Below are positions 1 through 12,524 of a stretch of 64,000 nt of DNA, piece by piece. Both the position numbers and the translations under genes were made by a program. The notes below the pieces were generated by a model. That model was not told the DNA's origin. It saw only the letters and a program-made list of their open reading frames with translations, and did not search any database. The stretch is from assembly GCA_947034895.1 (NCBI GenBank), contig OX344763.1, positions 82,789,093-82,853,092 on the forward strand, in the 5' to 3' direction. Source of the DNA: Rhytidiadelphus loreus. Taxonomy: Eukaryota > Streptophyta > Bryopsida > Hypnales > Hylocomiaceae. The stretch's first letter is position 1; each line of letters begins with the position of its first letter.

Positions 1-2160
1 AAAGAAAATGGGAAAGTAGTTGTACAAGTTGCAATTGCTCATAAACTCATGAATTCAAAGAAATATATAATTCGTGGTCACTTTGAATGGCCTTTTACGT
101 GAAATCAGAAATTTCTGCATGAACCTTGCCATGTACCTTAATGTCCATGAAAATGTAATCTCATGAAATTCATATAAAAGAAAATGGGAAAGGGGTTGTG
201 CAAGTTGCAATTGCTCGTAAACTCATGAATTCAAAAAAATATATATAATTGGTGGTCACTTTGATTGATTTTGTACGTAAAATTAAAGAATAGGTGCATG
301 AACCTTGCCTTGAATTTTAATGCCGAAAAAATTGCAATCTCATGAAATTCACATAAAAGAAAATGGGAAAGAGGTTGTGCAAGTTGCAATTGCTCATCAA
401 CTCATGAATTTAAAGAAATATATAATTGGTGGTCACATTGAATGACTTTGTACGTGAAATAAAAAAATTCTTGCATGAACGTTGCCATGTACCTTAATGT
501 CCATGAAATAAGAATCTTATGAAAATATTTCATGAAAGAAAAAATGAGAAAAAAGTTGTGCAAGATTGTAAATTGCTATTGCTCATGAACTCATGAATTC
601 AAAGAAATATATAATTCGTGATTACTTTGAATGACTTTGTACGTGAAAGTAAAAAATCGGTGCATGAACCTTGCCTTGTATTTTAATGCCCAAAAAATTG
701 CAATCTCATGAAATTCACATAAAAGAAAATGGGAAAGAGGTTGTGCAAGTTGCAATTGCTCATCAACTCATGAATTCAAAGAAATATATAATTCGTGGTC
801 ACTTTGAATGACCTTCTAAGTGAAATTGAAAATTCCTTCTTGAAACTTGCCATGTACTTTAATGTCCAAGAAATTGTAGTCTCATGAAATTCACATAAAA
901 AGAAATGGGAAAGATGTTGTGCAAGATTGCAAGTTGCAATTGCTTATAAACTCATGAATTCAAAGAAATATATAATTCGTGGTCACTTTGAATGACCTCT
1001 TACGTGAAATTAGAAATTCTTGGATGAACCTTACCATGTATCTCAATGTCCATGAAATTGTAATCTTATGAAAATATTTCATGTAAGAAAAAATGCGAAA
1101 AAAGTTCTGCAAGATTACATGTTGCTATTGCTCATGAACTCATGAATTCAAAGAAATATATAATTTGTGGTCACTTTGAATGACTTTGTACGTAAAATTA
1201 AAGAATAGGTGCATGAACCTTGCCTTGAATTTTAATGCCGAAAAAATTGCAATCTCATGAAATTCACATAAAAGAAAATGGGAAAGAGGTTGTGCAAGTT
1301 GCAATTGCTCATCAACTCATGAATTTAAAGAAATATATAATTCGTGGTCACTTTGAATGACCTTCTAAGTGAAATTGAAAATTCTTTCTTGAAACTTGCT
1401 TTGTATTTTAATGCCCAAAAAATTGCAATCTCATGAAATTCACATAAAAGAAAATGGGAAAGAGGTTGTGCAAGTTGGAAATGCTCATAAAATCATGAGT
1501 TCAAAGAAATATATAATTCGTGGTCACTTTGAATGACCTTTTAAGTGGAATTGAAATTTTTTTCTGAAACTTGCCATGTACCTTAATGTCCATGAAATTT
1601 TAATCTCATGAAAATCACATAAAAGAAAATGGGAAAGAGATTGTGCAAGTTGCTATTGCTCATAAACTCATGAATTCAAAGAAATATATAATTGGTGGTC
1701 ACTTTGAATGACATTGTACGTGAAATTAAAAATTTGGGCATGAACCTTGCCATGTACCTTAATGTTTAAGAAATTGTAATCTCATGAAATTCACATAAAA
1801 GAAAATGGAATAGAGGTTGTGGAACCTGCAATTGCTCATAAAATCATAAATTCAAAGAAATATGTAATTCATGGTCACCTTGGATGATTTTTTCTGTGAA
1901 ATTAAAAATTCATGCATGAACCTTGCCATGTACGTTAATGTCTAAGAAATTGTAATCTCATGGAATTTACATAGAAGAAGATAGGAAAGAGGTTGTGCAA
2001 GTTGCAATTGCTCATAAACTCATGAATTAAAAGAAAATATATAATTCGTGGTCACTTTGAATGACCTATTACGTGAAATGAAAAATTCGTGCATGAACCT
2101 TGCCATATACTCTAATGTTTAGAAAATTGTAATCTCATGAAAATCACATAAAAGAAACAA
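1..2160. repeat. Satellite array, about 180 bp monomer, 12 copies
   Basis: Twelve head-to-tail monomers of roughly 172-188 bp fill the left edge and probably continue beyond it. Each begins near an AAAATGGGAAAG block and contains a conserved AAGAAATATATAATTCGTGG block and an ATGAACCTTGCC block. Monomer starts lie near 5, 181, 359, 540, 725, 902, 1090, 1275, 1451, 1626, 1801 and 1978. Some monomers resemble each other most at a distance of three (about 550 bp) or five (about 913 bp) units, so the array has incipient higher-order structure. The monomer length is typical of plant centromeric or subtelomeric satellites, but nothing here shows which. Confidence 0.95.
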
Positions 2161-3013
2161 CACTATATTCTTTAAAATGAGAGAATTCCACGGAAATGAG
2201 AGCATCCTGATGCACAAAAATTATAAACCAGGACGAAAATCATGTTCAAAATCACATAAGGAGCAAGGCGTTGATATTCAAAACATTGCTGCCAATGGAA
2301 AAATCCATAGTTTATACATATTTCAATGTAAACAATACAAAATGAACGTTTGTAGAAGCATTGACTAGCAGTGCTAACAATCTAATTCTATGATATATAT
2401 TCTATCATCAAGAATTATAAGTCCCCTAATACTTCATAACAAAAATTGTTATGATGCATGCATGATCACGATGTACACGAAGTTGGAGACTATGCTGAAA
2501 ACATTGCCAACATTGCTAGTCGATTGCGTGGGAAGTGGATGCCACGGATGCCAATGTATAGAGATGCAGATCAAAGAAGCAGACTATGTCATTGTCCTTT
2601 ACAAGCACTCTTACGGACCACTTCGAAAATCTAGATCCATGAGAGTACTTATAAAAGAGAATGACATAGTTTGTTTCCAAAAATTCCATAAAGTTTCATT
2701 GGTTTGACACCACCGGCCCCAATGTCCAACTAGCAATGGTGTGGATGCCTCTAGTACTTTTCCACAAAGTAATTTTGTGTCTTGTGAACGTAATAGCCTA
2801 GCATCCTCAATCACAAGTCTTCTAATATCTCAAAATGAAGACCAGCACGATGTATGTACTAGCCGTTGTAGTGAGCAATACTAAGGGACATCGATCCATG
2901 AGAGATCTATACAAGGTAACATATATGTACATCATTCCATTACATACTATTGATAACTTTTAACTATGCGATACACTCTTCATTATCTCCATGGCTTTCA
3001 GAATCTCTGGTCC
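2161..3013. other. Interval with no confident gene
   Basis: This stretch separates the satellite from the first gene remnant. A 105-codon open frame on the plus strand (2390-2707) and shorter overlapping frames on both strands are present. I recognise no domain in them, and frames shift within the stretch, which is more like a decayed transposon or gene fragment than a working gene. Confidence 0.5.
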
Positions 3014-3600
3014 TCAACTGTAACTTTTGGCAATCCAGCTGCGTTGATGGGATTGTTCTCTCCGTTGCGCTTGCAGCGACCTCCTTTCCCAAGAATCCCA
3101 ACTCGGAGTAGAGCAATGATTGCATGATGGTCCATCATGCCTCTTCTTTGATCTGCTCCAATGAGATGGTGTACGGCGACGAAGAAGCCTCGCTGGAATA
3201 ACCGGAACATGAACGACTTCCTCATGCCCTTGAGTTTTGACTTCAATATTCACCTCTGGGATGGATATTGGGTAGTTTGCATCCTCGTAAAGCTTCCTTT
3301 GGATCTATCTCTCTGAAGCCGTTGGTGACTTCAATATACCATTGACATCTCTCGAACGCAGAGGTGACGGTGAGCAAGATGTTGGCAAGCGCGACATCCG
3401 ATTTGGAGGACTATCCACCACCCCGTCTTCGATGGGTTTCACAGAGAAGTCCATACTTGAGTTCACAGTGGGTGCTGAACATAAGAAATTTCCCGTACTA
3501 AGTATTTCATACTGCCCGTAGTCGAGGATCGAGTCAACAGAGGCCTGGCATTGCAGTTTACTGTGTTCTACAGTAGGTGCAGATTCGGTCACCACCTGAA
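3014..3600 (-). pseudogene. Ser/Pro-rich protein, cassette copy 1 (broken)
   Basis: The minus-strand frame opens after a good splice acceptor (TTGCGTTTCAG at about 3601) and runs to 3014 with one in-frame TAG at about 3305. The encoded protein is rich in Ser and Pro and contains EDGVVDSPP followed by many S/P dipeptides, then RKLYED after the stop, and ends in an Arg/Ser-rich stretch. The minus-strand gene at 11704-12457 shares the E(D/E)GVVDSPP block, the RKLY block and a PIS(I/F)P block in the same order, so the two are diverged copies. I know no function for it. It lies directly downstream of the FCP1-like gene in both cassettes, so it could be a separate gene or a 3' part of the same transcription unit. 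Confidence 0.5.
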
Positions 3601-3993
3601 ACGCAACGAAAGTACATTAGGAATCAAATCTCTCTACAATTACAAAGAACGTGAAGATTACGGAATATTAGATTGAGTACAGTTGAAAATAGAAGAGCAA
3701 AAAACAAACAAACAATAGAACATGACAAATATAAGAGAACTATATCCATAATAGAATAAGCGCAAAACGAATTTCCCACATACAAAGTAATCCCGAGCTG
3801 CATATCAGCTTGACTCGAGCTCAAACGCAGCAAATGCTAACTACCAAATAATGCATTCATATACTACAGATCAGCTTGATCGTCGCTGAACTACGTATAT
3901 CTATGCGTTCAGCTAACTGACACTAGCGCACCCACGAACCACCTCCATTAGCTTGTCGAATTCACGGCGATTTCGTTCCTCACAGAGCATCCT
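3601..3993. other. Spacer or intron between FCP1-like gene and Ser/Pro-rich exon
   Basis: No open frame of interest. Reading past the FCP1-like stop codon at 3994, the minus-strand frame stays open for about 25 more codons (to about 3919), so the present C-terminus may be a premature stop. The rest is likely intron or intergenic DNA ending in the acceptor at about 3601. Confidence 0.4.
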
Positions 3994-4710
3994 TCATCCG
4001 ATCCGCCTTGGTCCATTATTTCGGAAGGACTTCAGCCCTTGGTCACGATTGACGTGCAATCGCTTGAACCAAGGAAGTAGGACATTCAGAAGATACGTGT
4101 CTTTGTCCCCATTTTCCCTATTTGTCCACGAATCCGGAAGAATGACATTCTCTGGGTTGTTCATGATGTGCTTTCGTGGGCTGTCGTCAACTATGACCGT
4201 ATTGTTGGAAGTGAAATTCCCATGAAAGCCAAAAAAGAGGAAATCTAGATTCTTCAGGAACAATTCTTTGTCAATTCCTGGCTCCTTATAAGACGCCAAC
4301 CTTCCTGCTCCATCCCTGCACTTCACAGTCTTGCATGAGTCCTGCCCCAAGACGTGTAGGGGCATTTTTCCATCCCGGAAGAGATACATGGAAATCTCTT
4401 TAGTGGTGGATTTCTTCATAGAGCTCCATGTTGAGATGTATGCTATTTTGTCTAATTCCACAAGAAAAGCAGAACAATTTGGCCGCACATACACTGCCTT
4501 TGGCCCCACAACTGCGTCCATAGTGGCGGAGTGTGGCTCGGAATGGTGGTTGAACTGCACAACGGACCTCTTGGACTTCCAATCTTCTGCCACACATAAA
4601 ACTCCATTGAGGTCCAGGACGACATTGATCCACTTATCCGCCACCCCGGACCTCAATGGACGATGAACGGTCTTGGATTGTCCCTCACGAAATACCATAG
4701 AATCGGATGC

Positions 4711-4852
4711 CTGCTAGAAAATGGACGAATGCGATGCCAATTACAATCGGAAAATTGGCTTATTGCAAACGTCACCTGAAATCAGAGGAAAAATCCAGGA
4801 CCAACGACGCCATGAATGAGAGCAGCTTATAACAAATAGGAGCGCAAAGTAC
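4711..4852 (-). other. Intron of FCP1-like copy 1
   Basis: The donor reads CAAG|GTACTTTG and the acceptor TTTTCTAGCAG|GCATCC. Joining the two sides keeps phase 0 (STMLK then ASDSMVFRE). An alternative acceptor upstream (TGATTTCAG) would put exon 2 out of frame. Confidence 0.7.
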
Positions 4853-5504
4853 CTTGAGCATCGTGGAACTTGAAGGCTCATTAGCAACTTCAAGTCTAGT
4901 AGGCGCAGGGTCCAATCCAATCAAGGCGTCAATTGTCGTGACCCAAAATCACTCTGGGCATATAGATACTATATAATTATAGTTATTTTTTTATTTTTTT
5001 CAATAGGAAATTCAAATTTCCTATGATTTAACCAGGTGCATAGCATAGTATTGAAAACCGGAAGATAGGGAAATCATAAAATGATAAAGTAGTTAAGCAG
5101 GAAATTAGTATTCAACAGAATAGGAAATACTAAGGATATCGGGATATCCAATGCGGAGACCGGAATCGGGAATCAAGGCAGTAATTAGACTATCGGGCGA
5201 CAGCTGGAGCTAATTAGGACCACCAACGGTACCCGACAATTAGGAAATGGTCGGATTAACGGGTAATTAGCAGGAACGGTAGGATCAAATGGTAGGAAAT
5301 TAGGGGTTTCTCGATCGGAAAGTTTAAAGCCAGGACATTTAGGGTTCCTGTACACATTTTCGGCCTCCTCCGTTGTTGTTTGTTATTTTTCTCGTGTGTA
5401 GTAGTTTCCGGGGTTTCCCAACATAGTATCCGTTTCAATACCTTCAGTTGGGGCAGTGAGCGTGGTGAGGAACTATTGCAGTAGTGTGAAGTAAGGAGAC
5501 AACC

Positions 5505-7358
5505 ATGACTGGAAGTGAGTCGGAAGAGGAGACTGTGAAAGTATTGTTGAAGCACGTCAGTCCGGTGATTCCGGAAGATGTAGTGTTGCGAGCGGATCTA
5601 CTGGAGGACTTGAGCCAGCTGGGCTGCACCGGATTGCTGGAGAGGCCATGGAATTTCAAGGACGAGGTGATGGTGAGGGAAGTGTTACACCCACAGTCGA
5701 ACGAGTGGAAGAAGACCATGCGAGCAGTTCCGGACAAATGGACCCTAGCGGTATGGCGGGAAGTTTACGGATTCACAAGGGGAGGAGAAGGGCCCACTTC
5801 AAGGACGGACAAGTATGCGGTGGGTAAGTTTTTAAACCCTCCTCACCCTAAGGATGGGTACACCGTGAGTGAGTGCAAAGACGATCGGGAAAGGAGGGTG
5901 TTAGAATTCTTGGTCCCCATCCTTAGTCCGGATAGGGGTACTAGGTTAACTATTACTCTAGGCAACACGATTTTCGGTGCTCTGTCCGGAGACCGGAAAG
6001 TCGATTGGGGGTTAGTTTTGCGGGATCATGTGGGAAAGCTTTGTAAGGCAGTAGGGAAAACAAAGCTGTCTAGTCTTTCTCCTTTCCTTTACCACCTGTA
6101 CCACGCGCATGACTGCATGAGAGTAGAAGAAAGGCGTGAGTATAAGGGTCAGGAAATAAGGCTAGCACATGGTATGAAGGCAAACTCAGAAGAAAAAAAT
6201 GTGGAGAGACCGGAAGAGTCTTCCGGGGATTCCGGCAAGGATAAACCGGAACAGTCAAAAAGGGAGGAACGAGACCCAGTCTGGGGGAGTGATCCGCTTA
6301 AGAAGATCATCAAGGATCTAAATCAGGTTAGGGAGGGTCATGAGAAAGAAAGAAGTACCTTAGTTCGGGTGAATAAATTGCTAGGTGATATCCCCGTGAG
6401 TCAATGTGAGGAACAGATCTAGAATTTCATTCGGGATGCTGAGAGTAGGGCCGGAAAAGAGAAAATCAACGTACTGATGGATGAGGTGATCACCTTGAAA
6501 AAGGAGTTGAGAGAGAGGAGTCAGGAGAGTGATCAGGTGAGGAAAAACTCAATCCGGTCAAAGGAGATGCTCAACCGGATTGCAGAGTTTACTGCATATC
6601 TAGCTGAGACACTAAACAAGGCCAAGCTCTTCGATGAAAAAGTTTTAGAAGGGGAAGGAAAAATAGGGGACAAAGTCATTAATGTTCTAGTTACCTTCCA
6701 TTCACAACTGGAAGAATTACTTGTTCAGTTGAGGGATGTAGTGGGAGAGAGTAGTCAGCCTCCGAAACCGGAATCGAAACCGGAAACCACAGCAAGAAAG
6801 GAGGGTACTCCCACCAAACCTCCCCGATAAGATAGTCAGCATATGTCACCATTGGGTCGGGATAAAACCAGAAAGTCTCCGGGAAGTGTGGAGGTTACTA
6901 CGCCAGCGAAAGGAAGTGCTATGCAAGAATCCGGTGCGGATCGGGTATCTACACCTGGATCTCAGACTTGCGGTCAGACCAAAGTCAAAGAAGGAAGTCG
7001 GGAAACCCCGAAAAGTAAGAAATCGGTCGTTTTCCCGTCTCCAAGTGAAGTAGCAAAGAGAAGATCGGAGTCGCACAAGAAACCCATCGAGTTAGGGTCC
7101 AAAGAAGAAGAAGAAGAAGACGAATCTAAAGAGGAAGAGGAGGAATCTGGTTCCAAGAGTGGGGAAGAATCTGAGCCATACTCCGATCCAGACCAAGAAT
7201 TAGCAGCTCCAAAGCGAACCAAGACCAAGTTGAAGGCATAGAAGTCAAAGACGAAGAAGCGAAGGGCTTCGAATGTTTCCGGTTCTGCCCGGAAACAGCC
7301 AACAAGGAAGGGGGCTACCACTTCAGTCAAGACCCCAGCTAAGCGACAGAAGAAGTGA
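5505..7358 (+). pseudogene. Element A reading frame (unknown family), three in-frame stops
   Basis: A single frame of 617 codons from ATG 5505 to TGA 7356-7358 is interrupted by TAG (6420), TAA (6828) and TAG (7239). The N-terminal 200 residues form a domain with WREVYGF, TLGNTIFGALSG and LSPFLYHLY, shared with B (14736-16551) and C (48233-49885). A coiled-coil-like region with NKAKLFDEKV follows, then an acidic stretch (runs of Glu near 7100-7170) and a Lys-rich tail ending AKRQKK. The N-terminal domain vaguely resembles the putative plant transposon/gag-like domain seen in many plant retroelement-derived proteins, but that is inference. The second half could be a nucleic-acid-binding tail. 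No RT, integrase, RNase H or DDE signature is visible. Confidence 0.65.
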
Positions 7359-8615
7359 TTTTAGGGTTAGGTAGAACAATAGTTGGGCGGCTAAAAACCT
7401 AAGTTTTTGGTGGAAAAGTAGTTTCCAAGTAGTTTTTAGGTGAGTAGGGAATTTCTGTTGAAATTGCCTGGATCCGGATTTTTAGGATCTGAGATCCGTT
7501 TTTTATGGTAAGGGCCGGCTAATATGAAGTCAACTATGATGAGGATAAGGAGAATGACACGTGTCATTCCCTTGGGGTTTTACTTTTGATTCCCTTGGGC
7601 GGTAAAAGCCCTTGGGTTGTAAACTATTTAGGATTCAGATTTTTAGTTGTTAAGTGTGCATTTTCGGATCTTGTTTTCCTAGCATCGTGCAATACAAGTT
7701 AGAGCTTTCTGATTCACCTTTTGTGTCTGAGCGTACTTGGATGGCATAATCAGTCATTGTATGTTCATTTGGATTGCAGGAATAGGTAGAGGGAAAGTGT
7801 GCCCGGATGTTGGGTTTATCCGGATTTTGGAGTTTAAGTGAGTCTGTGTGAGATGGCGTTTTCCTGATCCCAAATGGCGTGATCGGTTCAGAATCCGTTA
7901 AGTTGAATACGGTCCCAGTAGGCTAGGAGTTGTAACCGTCGAATTACCGGAACTCTCTAAGCTTAAAGGTTGATAGGTTCTTCGGTTAACCGGAAACTGA
8001 AGGAGATGTGATATTTCTCCATTTCGTCTGTCCCGGATTCTACCCGGATCTTAGACTAATCCAATAGGTTGTCGTTGTAGTATTTGTTAGGTTGCTTAGC
8101 TAGGTTTTTTTGCGTGACCTGTTGATCCGGAATCTTCCGGTTTAGCTGTGAAGGAAAGTTGGTTAAGTAGTATATGTGTGTATTGTTGTTGGTTTATTTG
8201 AAAGTGGCACTCTTGACACTATAAAACGTAGAGGGTAGGTAATCAGCTTCCTTCCTTAAGCACAATACGCAGACCCCTCTTGGTCCAAAGGTTAAACTCG
8301 AATCCGGTTACGTTGACAGGAAATCTGGAAACTGGGTTAGCTACCTAGTTTCTAGTTCCGGTCCTCAATGTAGGTAGACTGTAGAGAGCAAGGGGTTAGG
8401 AAATAGCTTAGATTCAGGTCTAGAGGTGATCCGGATAGTTTAGTTTAGTTTTCCTATCAGATTTGAATAGGTTTGCGTGGGGTTGTTGTAGTAAACCTTG
8501 TCCGTATTTTCGGTTATTAAGAATCAGTGACAAATCTCTGTGGGAACGATAAACGAGTCACTTTAGGACCTTTTCCGGTCTTAGAGAAGCATTTCGATTT
8601 TCCTGTGCTACGACA
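7359..8615 (+). other. Element A 3' non-coding region
   Basis: This stretch has no gene. It carries many TCCGG/CCGGA motifs. Near its end is a CTCTGTGGGAACGAT block followed by GAGTCACTTTAGG, homologous to blocks near the ends of E (about 42780), B, C and D. The block resembles sequence often found near the 3' end of plant LTRs. Confidence 0.6.
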
Positions 8616-8755
8616 TCAATAATATCCTCAGAATGATCACTATGCAGTGTCATATCATCTACACTAAGAGGTCTCGGCAGAGATTGTTGATGGCACTGCG
8701 TGGATGGAGATTCACATGTTTCAAACAAATGTTGTAGTTCCACAGAGCTTGCCAT

Positions 8756-9133
8756 TGAAGAATAAGGAAATAAGTGTTTGTGAATGACCGTATATTACAT
8801 TATCACGAAGAAAGTTTTATAATACAAAATTTTGAATCAAATCTATGAACACAATGGTTCACACTAGTGGAAAATGGTGGGCAAAATTTCACGTAGTATT
8901 TCCGAAATACTACAATTTCAAGCTATCAGACAAATCAACTTGACTCGAGCTGAAATTACATGAAAATGAGCGAGTGATCATTGGGCACAATCTGGTGGAG
9001 GATTTCCAATGGGATGGGAACCACTTCCAAGTACTACATCGGAAGAAACCACGGCCAAGTTGTGCCCAACCACGATCTCTTCAGTGGGGGCCATAGTCGA
9101 TTCCCGCAACGCGCCTCGAGGCTCACCAAATGC
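8756..9133. other. Gap between two minus-strand genes
   Basis: This should contain the promoter and 5' leader of the FCP1-like copy 1 (start at 8755) and the 3' end of the upstream gene. A CTTGACTCGAGCT motif at about 8938 also occurs at about 3810 in the spacer downstream of the same gene. I see no clear TATA box. Confidence 0.4.
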
Positions 9134-10980
9134 TCACTCATGATGCTCAACTACGGGACATGATTCTGTAACAAGTTCCTCCATAGGTGAAGGAGGGGTC
9201 GGGATCGATGCATCGATTGGCGGAGGTGGGGGTGTGATATCAACTACCTGATGACTAAACGCTCCGTTGTTGTTTGATCCAGATGGCTGCCCAGGAAGAA
9301 GCAACTGCTGCGATGCATCTGCAGGTGGGAGTGACGAAATGGGGAAGGAAATGCTCTTGTTGAACATATTTTGCATGAATTCCTTGTTCATCTGCGACTC
9401 CTTCTCCATCCACTCTTGCGATCTCTTGTGCATCTCCATATTCTGAACACGTTCCGCTGCCTGCTCGGCTCTCATCAATGCCATGGCCACCTCGTTATTT
9501 TTCTGGTTGAGCGCCTATTGCATTTGCATTTTCTCCAGTGATTCTGCAGTTTGACTTTGAATGTCTGCAAGCTGCTTCACAACACTTGCAATTGTAACTC
9601 TCTTCCTCTTCCTTTGCAGCTGCCCAGTAGGTGTACGAGTTTTCGGAGTCAGCGATAGCGGAGGTAGCATTGACGAGGCAGAAGACCTGGGTACATCGGC
9701 AGGCGTACGACTTGTTGGAGTGGGAAATTCATCCGATCCACCATCACCTCCGCACCCTTCATCATCTTCATCATCATCATCTCCTTGTGAGAATGTCTCC
9801 TCAAAATCATCCACAACAAGAATGGGCTTTTTTCGTGAAGGTGACTCCTGACTGGACCTTAATACTCGTTTTGAAGGAGAAGGTGCTGCTAGCAAGTTCG
9901 CAGTGTTGCTTTGTCCTCTCACTGGATAGCCAATATCCAGGAAATTGGACTTGTCGAGAGTCAATGCCTTGGTGCAAGTATCTTGCCACCAATCGGCAAA
10001 ATTTGATGAGCCAAAAGCATTACGTCGACATAGGACATCTGCAGTGGACAAGTAATGACCGCGTTAGCACACATGAAATCACAACAGTTTAGATCTGCTT
10101 GAGATCATCATACGGGATCCCCACCAAATTCTAAAATAGCCAAAATCTAATGAGAAGAGATGCTCTCACCATTGTAGCACAAGTCAATTTGCCTTCCGCG
10201 AAGCTGGAGAAAATACAGTGTCCAGGGGTACAAAACTTCCTAATGAGCCACAAGTAGAATTCCATATGCAATTCGGTGTTGTGAATTCGATACTCCAACT
10301 CGCTGTAAGCACGGGCCTTCACATACCTCGTAGTCAACATTATATGTGTTGAGGACATCGTGCGACTCCACAAAGTGCAAGACTTGCGCTTGTTCCTTCT
10401 TGTCCCCACAAATAAAAAGCTAGCACGGAACTTCCTCGAATGATGGTTTTCCCACCTTCTTCAAGGAGAAAATGACTTCGACAAAAAACGGGTCATCGAC
10501 TATGGAATTGACTTTCTCATCGGCCCCTAGCAAGTTACGGAAATCCATAACGCCTAACATCATCTTTGCAATCGTATCACCCGTGAAGGTCTGTGCCTTC
10601 CAGTCAGAGTGGGAATTTTCCATGACTTCGTAGGTGCGGTAGTTCCCTGTTGCTGTTGGCTTCACAAAACCTTTCCTGTGCTCCAAAAATACTTTGAAGA
10701 ATTCAAACGCTTGGGGTGAGAGTTTGTTGCATGTCTTGTACTTGGATTTCACTTGCTTGGCTTGACTGAAGTACACCTCCCCAGTTCTATCAAGGAGGAT
10801 GTCTATGGTGGCCCTCATTATGCAGCGCTCCACCTTGAACTTCTTCAAGTTGTCCACAATTACCTCGTTGATTGCGTTCATTAGATTCAAGTCGGGGTCT
10901 ATCTTGTGAAGCTCTCTCTTGACGAGATGCTTATGCTTCCGTCTCTCCGCCTACTCCTTTGTGGTGTAGCAACTATCAAG
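9134..10980 (-). pseudogene. Possible methyltransferase-like protein with acidic C-terminal part, cassette copy 1 (broken)
   Basis: Minus-strand pieces follow one another. One (10890-10420) continues upstream through a TAG at 10951-10953 into KLISS-type sequence near 10990. Next is LFICGDKKEQ, then a frameshifted piece with ELHMEFYLWLIRKF and CTPG (10131-10409). A last piece (10051-9134) has one TAG at 9515 and contains an acidic run, KRKR basic residues and a Gln/Met-rich coiled coil. The HxxEL.MEFY...F..PG block is shared with the copy at 27000-27730. It resembles the motif X to motif I region of DNA N4/N6 methyltransferases (helix, F, PG, then a degenerate FxGxG). Catalytic residues look lost, so I offer the family only as a hypothesis. 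Confidence 0.4.
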
Positions 10981-11703
10981 AACCGATGAAATCACTTTTA
11001 TTGTGACCTTCAGGTAAGAATGTCTGCGTTTTCTACTTGTCTGGTTGAGAATGTGCTTAGCCAGCTTCTTTAGTTAAGGCCATATTCATTAAATTGAGAC
11101 AATATGGTCATTTTGAGAACTTAAGGCCCCTCCTTTCAAAGATAAATTGTTGAAGGCGAAGATAAAAATAGGCAAGTCGTTAGAAGGCTTAGAGCAATCC
11201 TACACCAAAACAATTAAGAAACGTGAATGTGCAAAATGCAATTCTACATGAGTTGTGTAATAAGATGTAATATTTATAAAAGCGGGTCCCTTTACATTGA
11301 AGAACATGAATTTACTTGAATCAACTTCTCTCACTTCTCTATATACTTCACTTCCTAGGAAATGAAATCCCGGTATATCTAATCTTGCTAAGTCTAATGA
11401 TTGAATGTCTTGTGTAAAAATGTAGAGGCTATGTGCATAGAGAGCACTCACCCTTACTAAAAATTGGTTTTTGTATATGAATGACTATTCTATTAATAGT
11501 AATGATCCTTCCACAAAAAGAAGACCACTATGAATGAGGATCACTTGGCAAACCATTGTTCTTGGATTAAGAACTGCTATTTATTGCCTCTTTGGCTGCC
11601 TCCAAGGCTTTTAACTTGGCCAATCCTCTGAAGATATCCTCGTGTCAAGAAGGCTTGGGTGATTCATTGTCTTTACTGAAAGTATTGAACATCCCCATCA
11701 TCA
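10981..11703. other. Spacer between the two cassettes
   Basis: AT-rich with no convincing gene. A motif near 11080 (GGCCATATTCATTAAATTGA) recurs in reverse complement near 40725, so a small dispersed repeat or MITE remnant lies here. Confidence 0.4.
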
Positions 11704-12457
11704 TTAAATCCTTGGCCTCTCTCTTCCGCTTTCGTTCATGTTGCGGAATCTCGGTATTGGAAAGAGACCTAGAACCTCGAGGGGCAGCCGTGGTATCGAT
11801 CTATTCACAGTGCTTATGTACGGATCGGCAGTTGTTGTCGATCGTGTGTAATTTGACCGCCGTAGGTCTCGAAGAGTCGTTTGGCGGGAAATAGGTACAA
11901 TAGAAGGCAAAGATACTCCACCCATGGATTTGGAGGGGAACGAGATAGGAATCTCTACGAGGCATGGAACCTGTTGTGCATTGCATGCACCCAACGGTAC
12001 CTTATTGATCCGATCCCCATCCCTAGGATCTATATTGAGCTCCTTGCTCTGGACAAGCTGATGTGTGATTGTCATCGGCAATAGCACTCCATCCTCGAGA
12101 CGAGGATCCATACCCCGGTCTTCGTCATCCACATACAATTTTCTGTGCGGGGTGTTTGGTGTTCGCAAAGTTGGTGACTGTGAACACAATTGACTTGGGG
12201 TGGAGCTCGCCCTATTCATCAGCGACGATGAGCAAATCGGTGTCCTCACGGGACCTTGACTAGGTGGGCTATCTACCACGCCTTCCTCGACATTCCCCTT
12301 CGAGAAGTCGATGGCTGCCGAAGCTACATCGATGGTCGAGCCCAAGAGGTAAGGCTTAGAATAGGAGGACGGCACAAAGCTCCCTCCAATCGAGCCGGAT
12401 CTCATTGAAAGTGACACGTCCGATCCAGATAGCAAGCTCCTCGTCAGTGGTTCCTTC
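11704..12457 (-). CDS. Ser/Pro-rich protein, cassette copy 2
   Basis: An uninterrupted 243-codon minus-strand frame ends at 11704. It probably begins at a splice acceptor near 12457 (CTCCAACAG), upstream of the first Met at 12435. The protein has EEGVVDSPP, a Ser/Thr/Pro-rich middle, RKLYVDDED and a basic C-terminal part (LRDLRRSNYTRS). It is the homologue of the broken frame at 3014-3600. No catalytic or binding motif is visible, and the S/P dipeptides are what a phosphoprotein would show, which would fit a neighbouring phosphatase-like gene but is speculation. It is the only member of this gene pair without a stop. Confidence 0.5.
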
Positions 12458-12524
12458 TGTTGGAGAAAGTGTAGAACGGATCCTCCGACCTATAGCAATG
12501 GAAGTGAACAAACATCTTTTACAA

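Larger units (their letters stand above)
4934..8615 (+). mobile_element. Element A: TGTCG-ended transposable element, complete
   Basis: The element starts TGTCGTGACCC and ends TGTGCTACGACA, giving a 6 bp terminal inverted repeat (TGTCGT/ACGACA). An exact 5 bp duplication, TCAAT, flanks it at 4929-4933 and 8616-8620. I find no long terminal direct repeats. It holds one broken reading frame (5505-7358) preceded by about 570 bp and followed by about 1.25 kb of non-coding DNA scattered with CCGGA/TCCGG motifs. Elements B, C and D share ends, layout and reading frame. It sits in exon 1 of the FCP1-like gene, in the opposite orientation to it. TG...CA ends and a 5 bp duplication are also typical of LTR elements, so the class is uncertain. 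Confidence 0.85.
3994..8755 (-). pseudogene. FCP1/NLI-IF-like HAD phosphatase, copy 1, exon 1 split by element A
   Basis: Exon 1 begins at the ATG at 8755 and runs to 8616. It is interrupted by element A (4934-8615) and resumes at 4928 to end at 4853. A 142 bp GT-AG intron (4852-4711) follows, then exon 2 from 4710 to the TGA at 3994. With element A and one TCAAT copy removed, the frame is open across the junction (EDIIDALIGLD). Counted from the exon 2 Met at 4698, the HAD motifs are DLNGVL (Asp29, Asn31), ISTWSS (Thr90) and VIVDDS (Asp171, Asp172), the layout of the FCP1 homology domain. The family dephosphorylates phosphoserine/threonine using DxD. Here the second Asp of motif I is Asn, so the general acid/base is missing and activity is doubtful. 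The coding sequence itself looks intact, so the gene may have worked until the insertion. Confidence 0.75.

Noticed and set aside
4771..4787. Alternative splice acceptor for FCP1-like copy 1
   Set aside because: TGATTTCAG is a good acceptor but puts exon 2 out of frame with the HAD domain; the acceptor at 4711 keeps frame.
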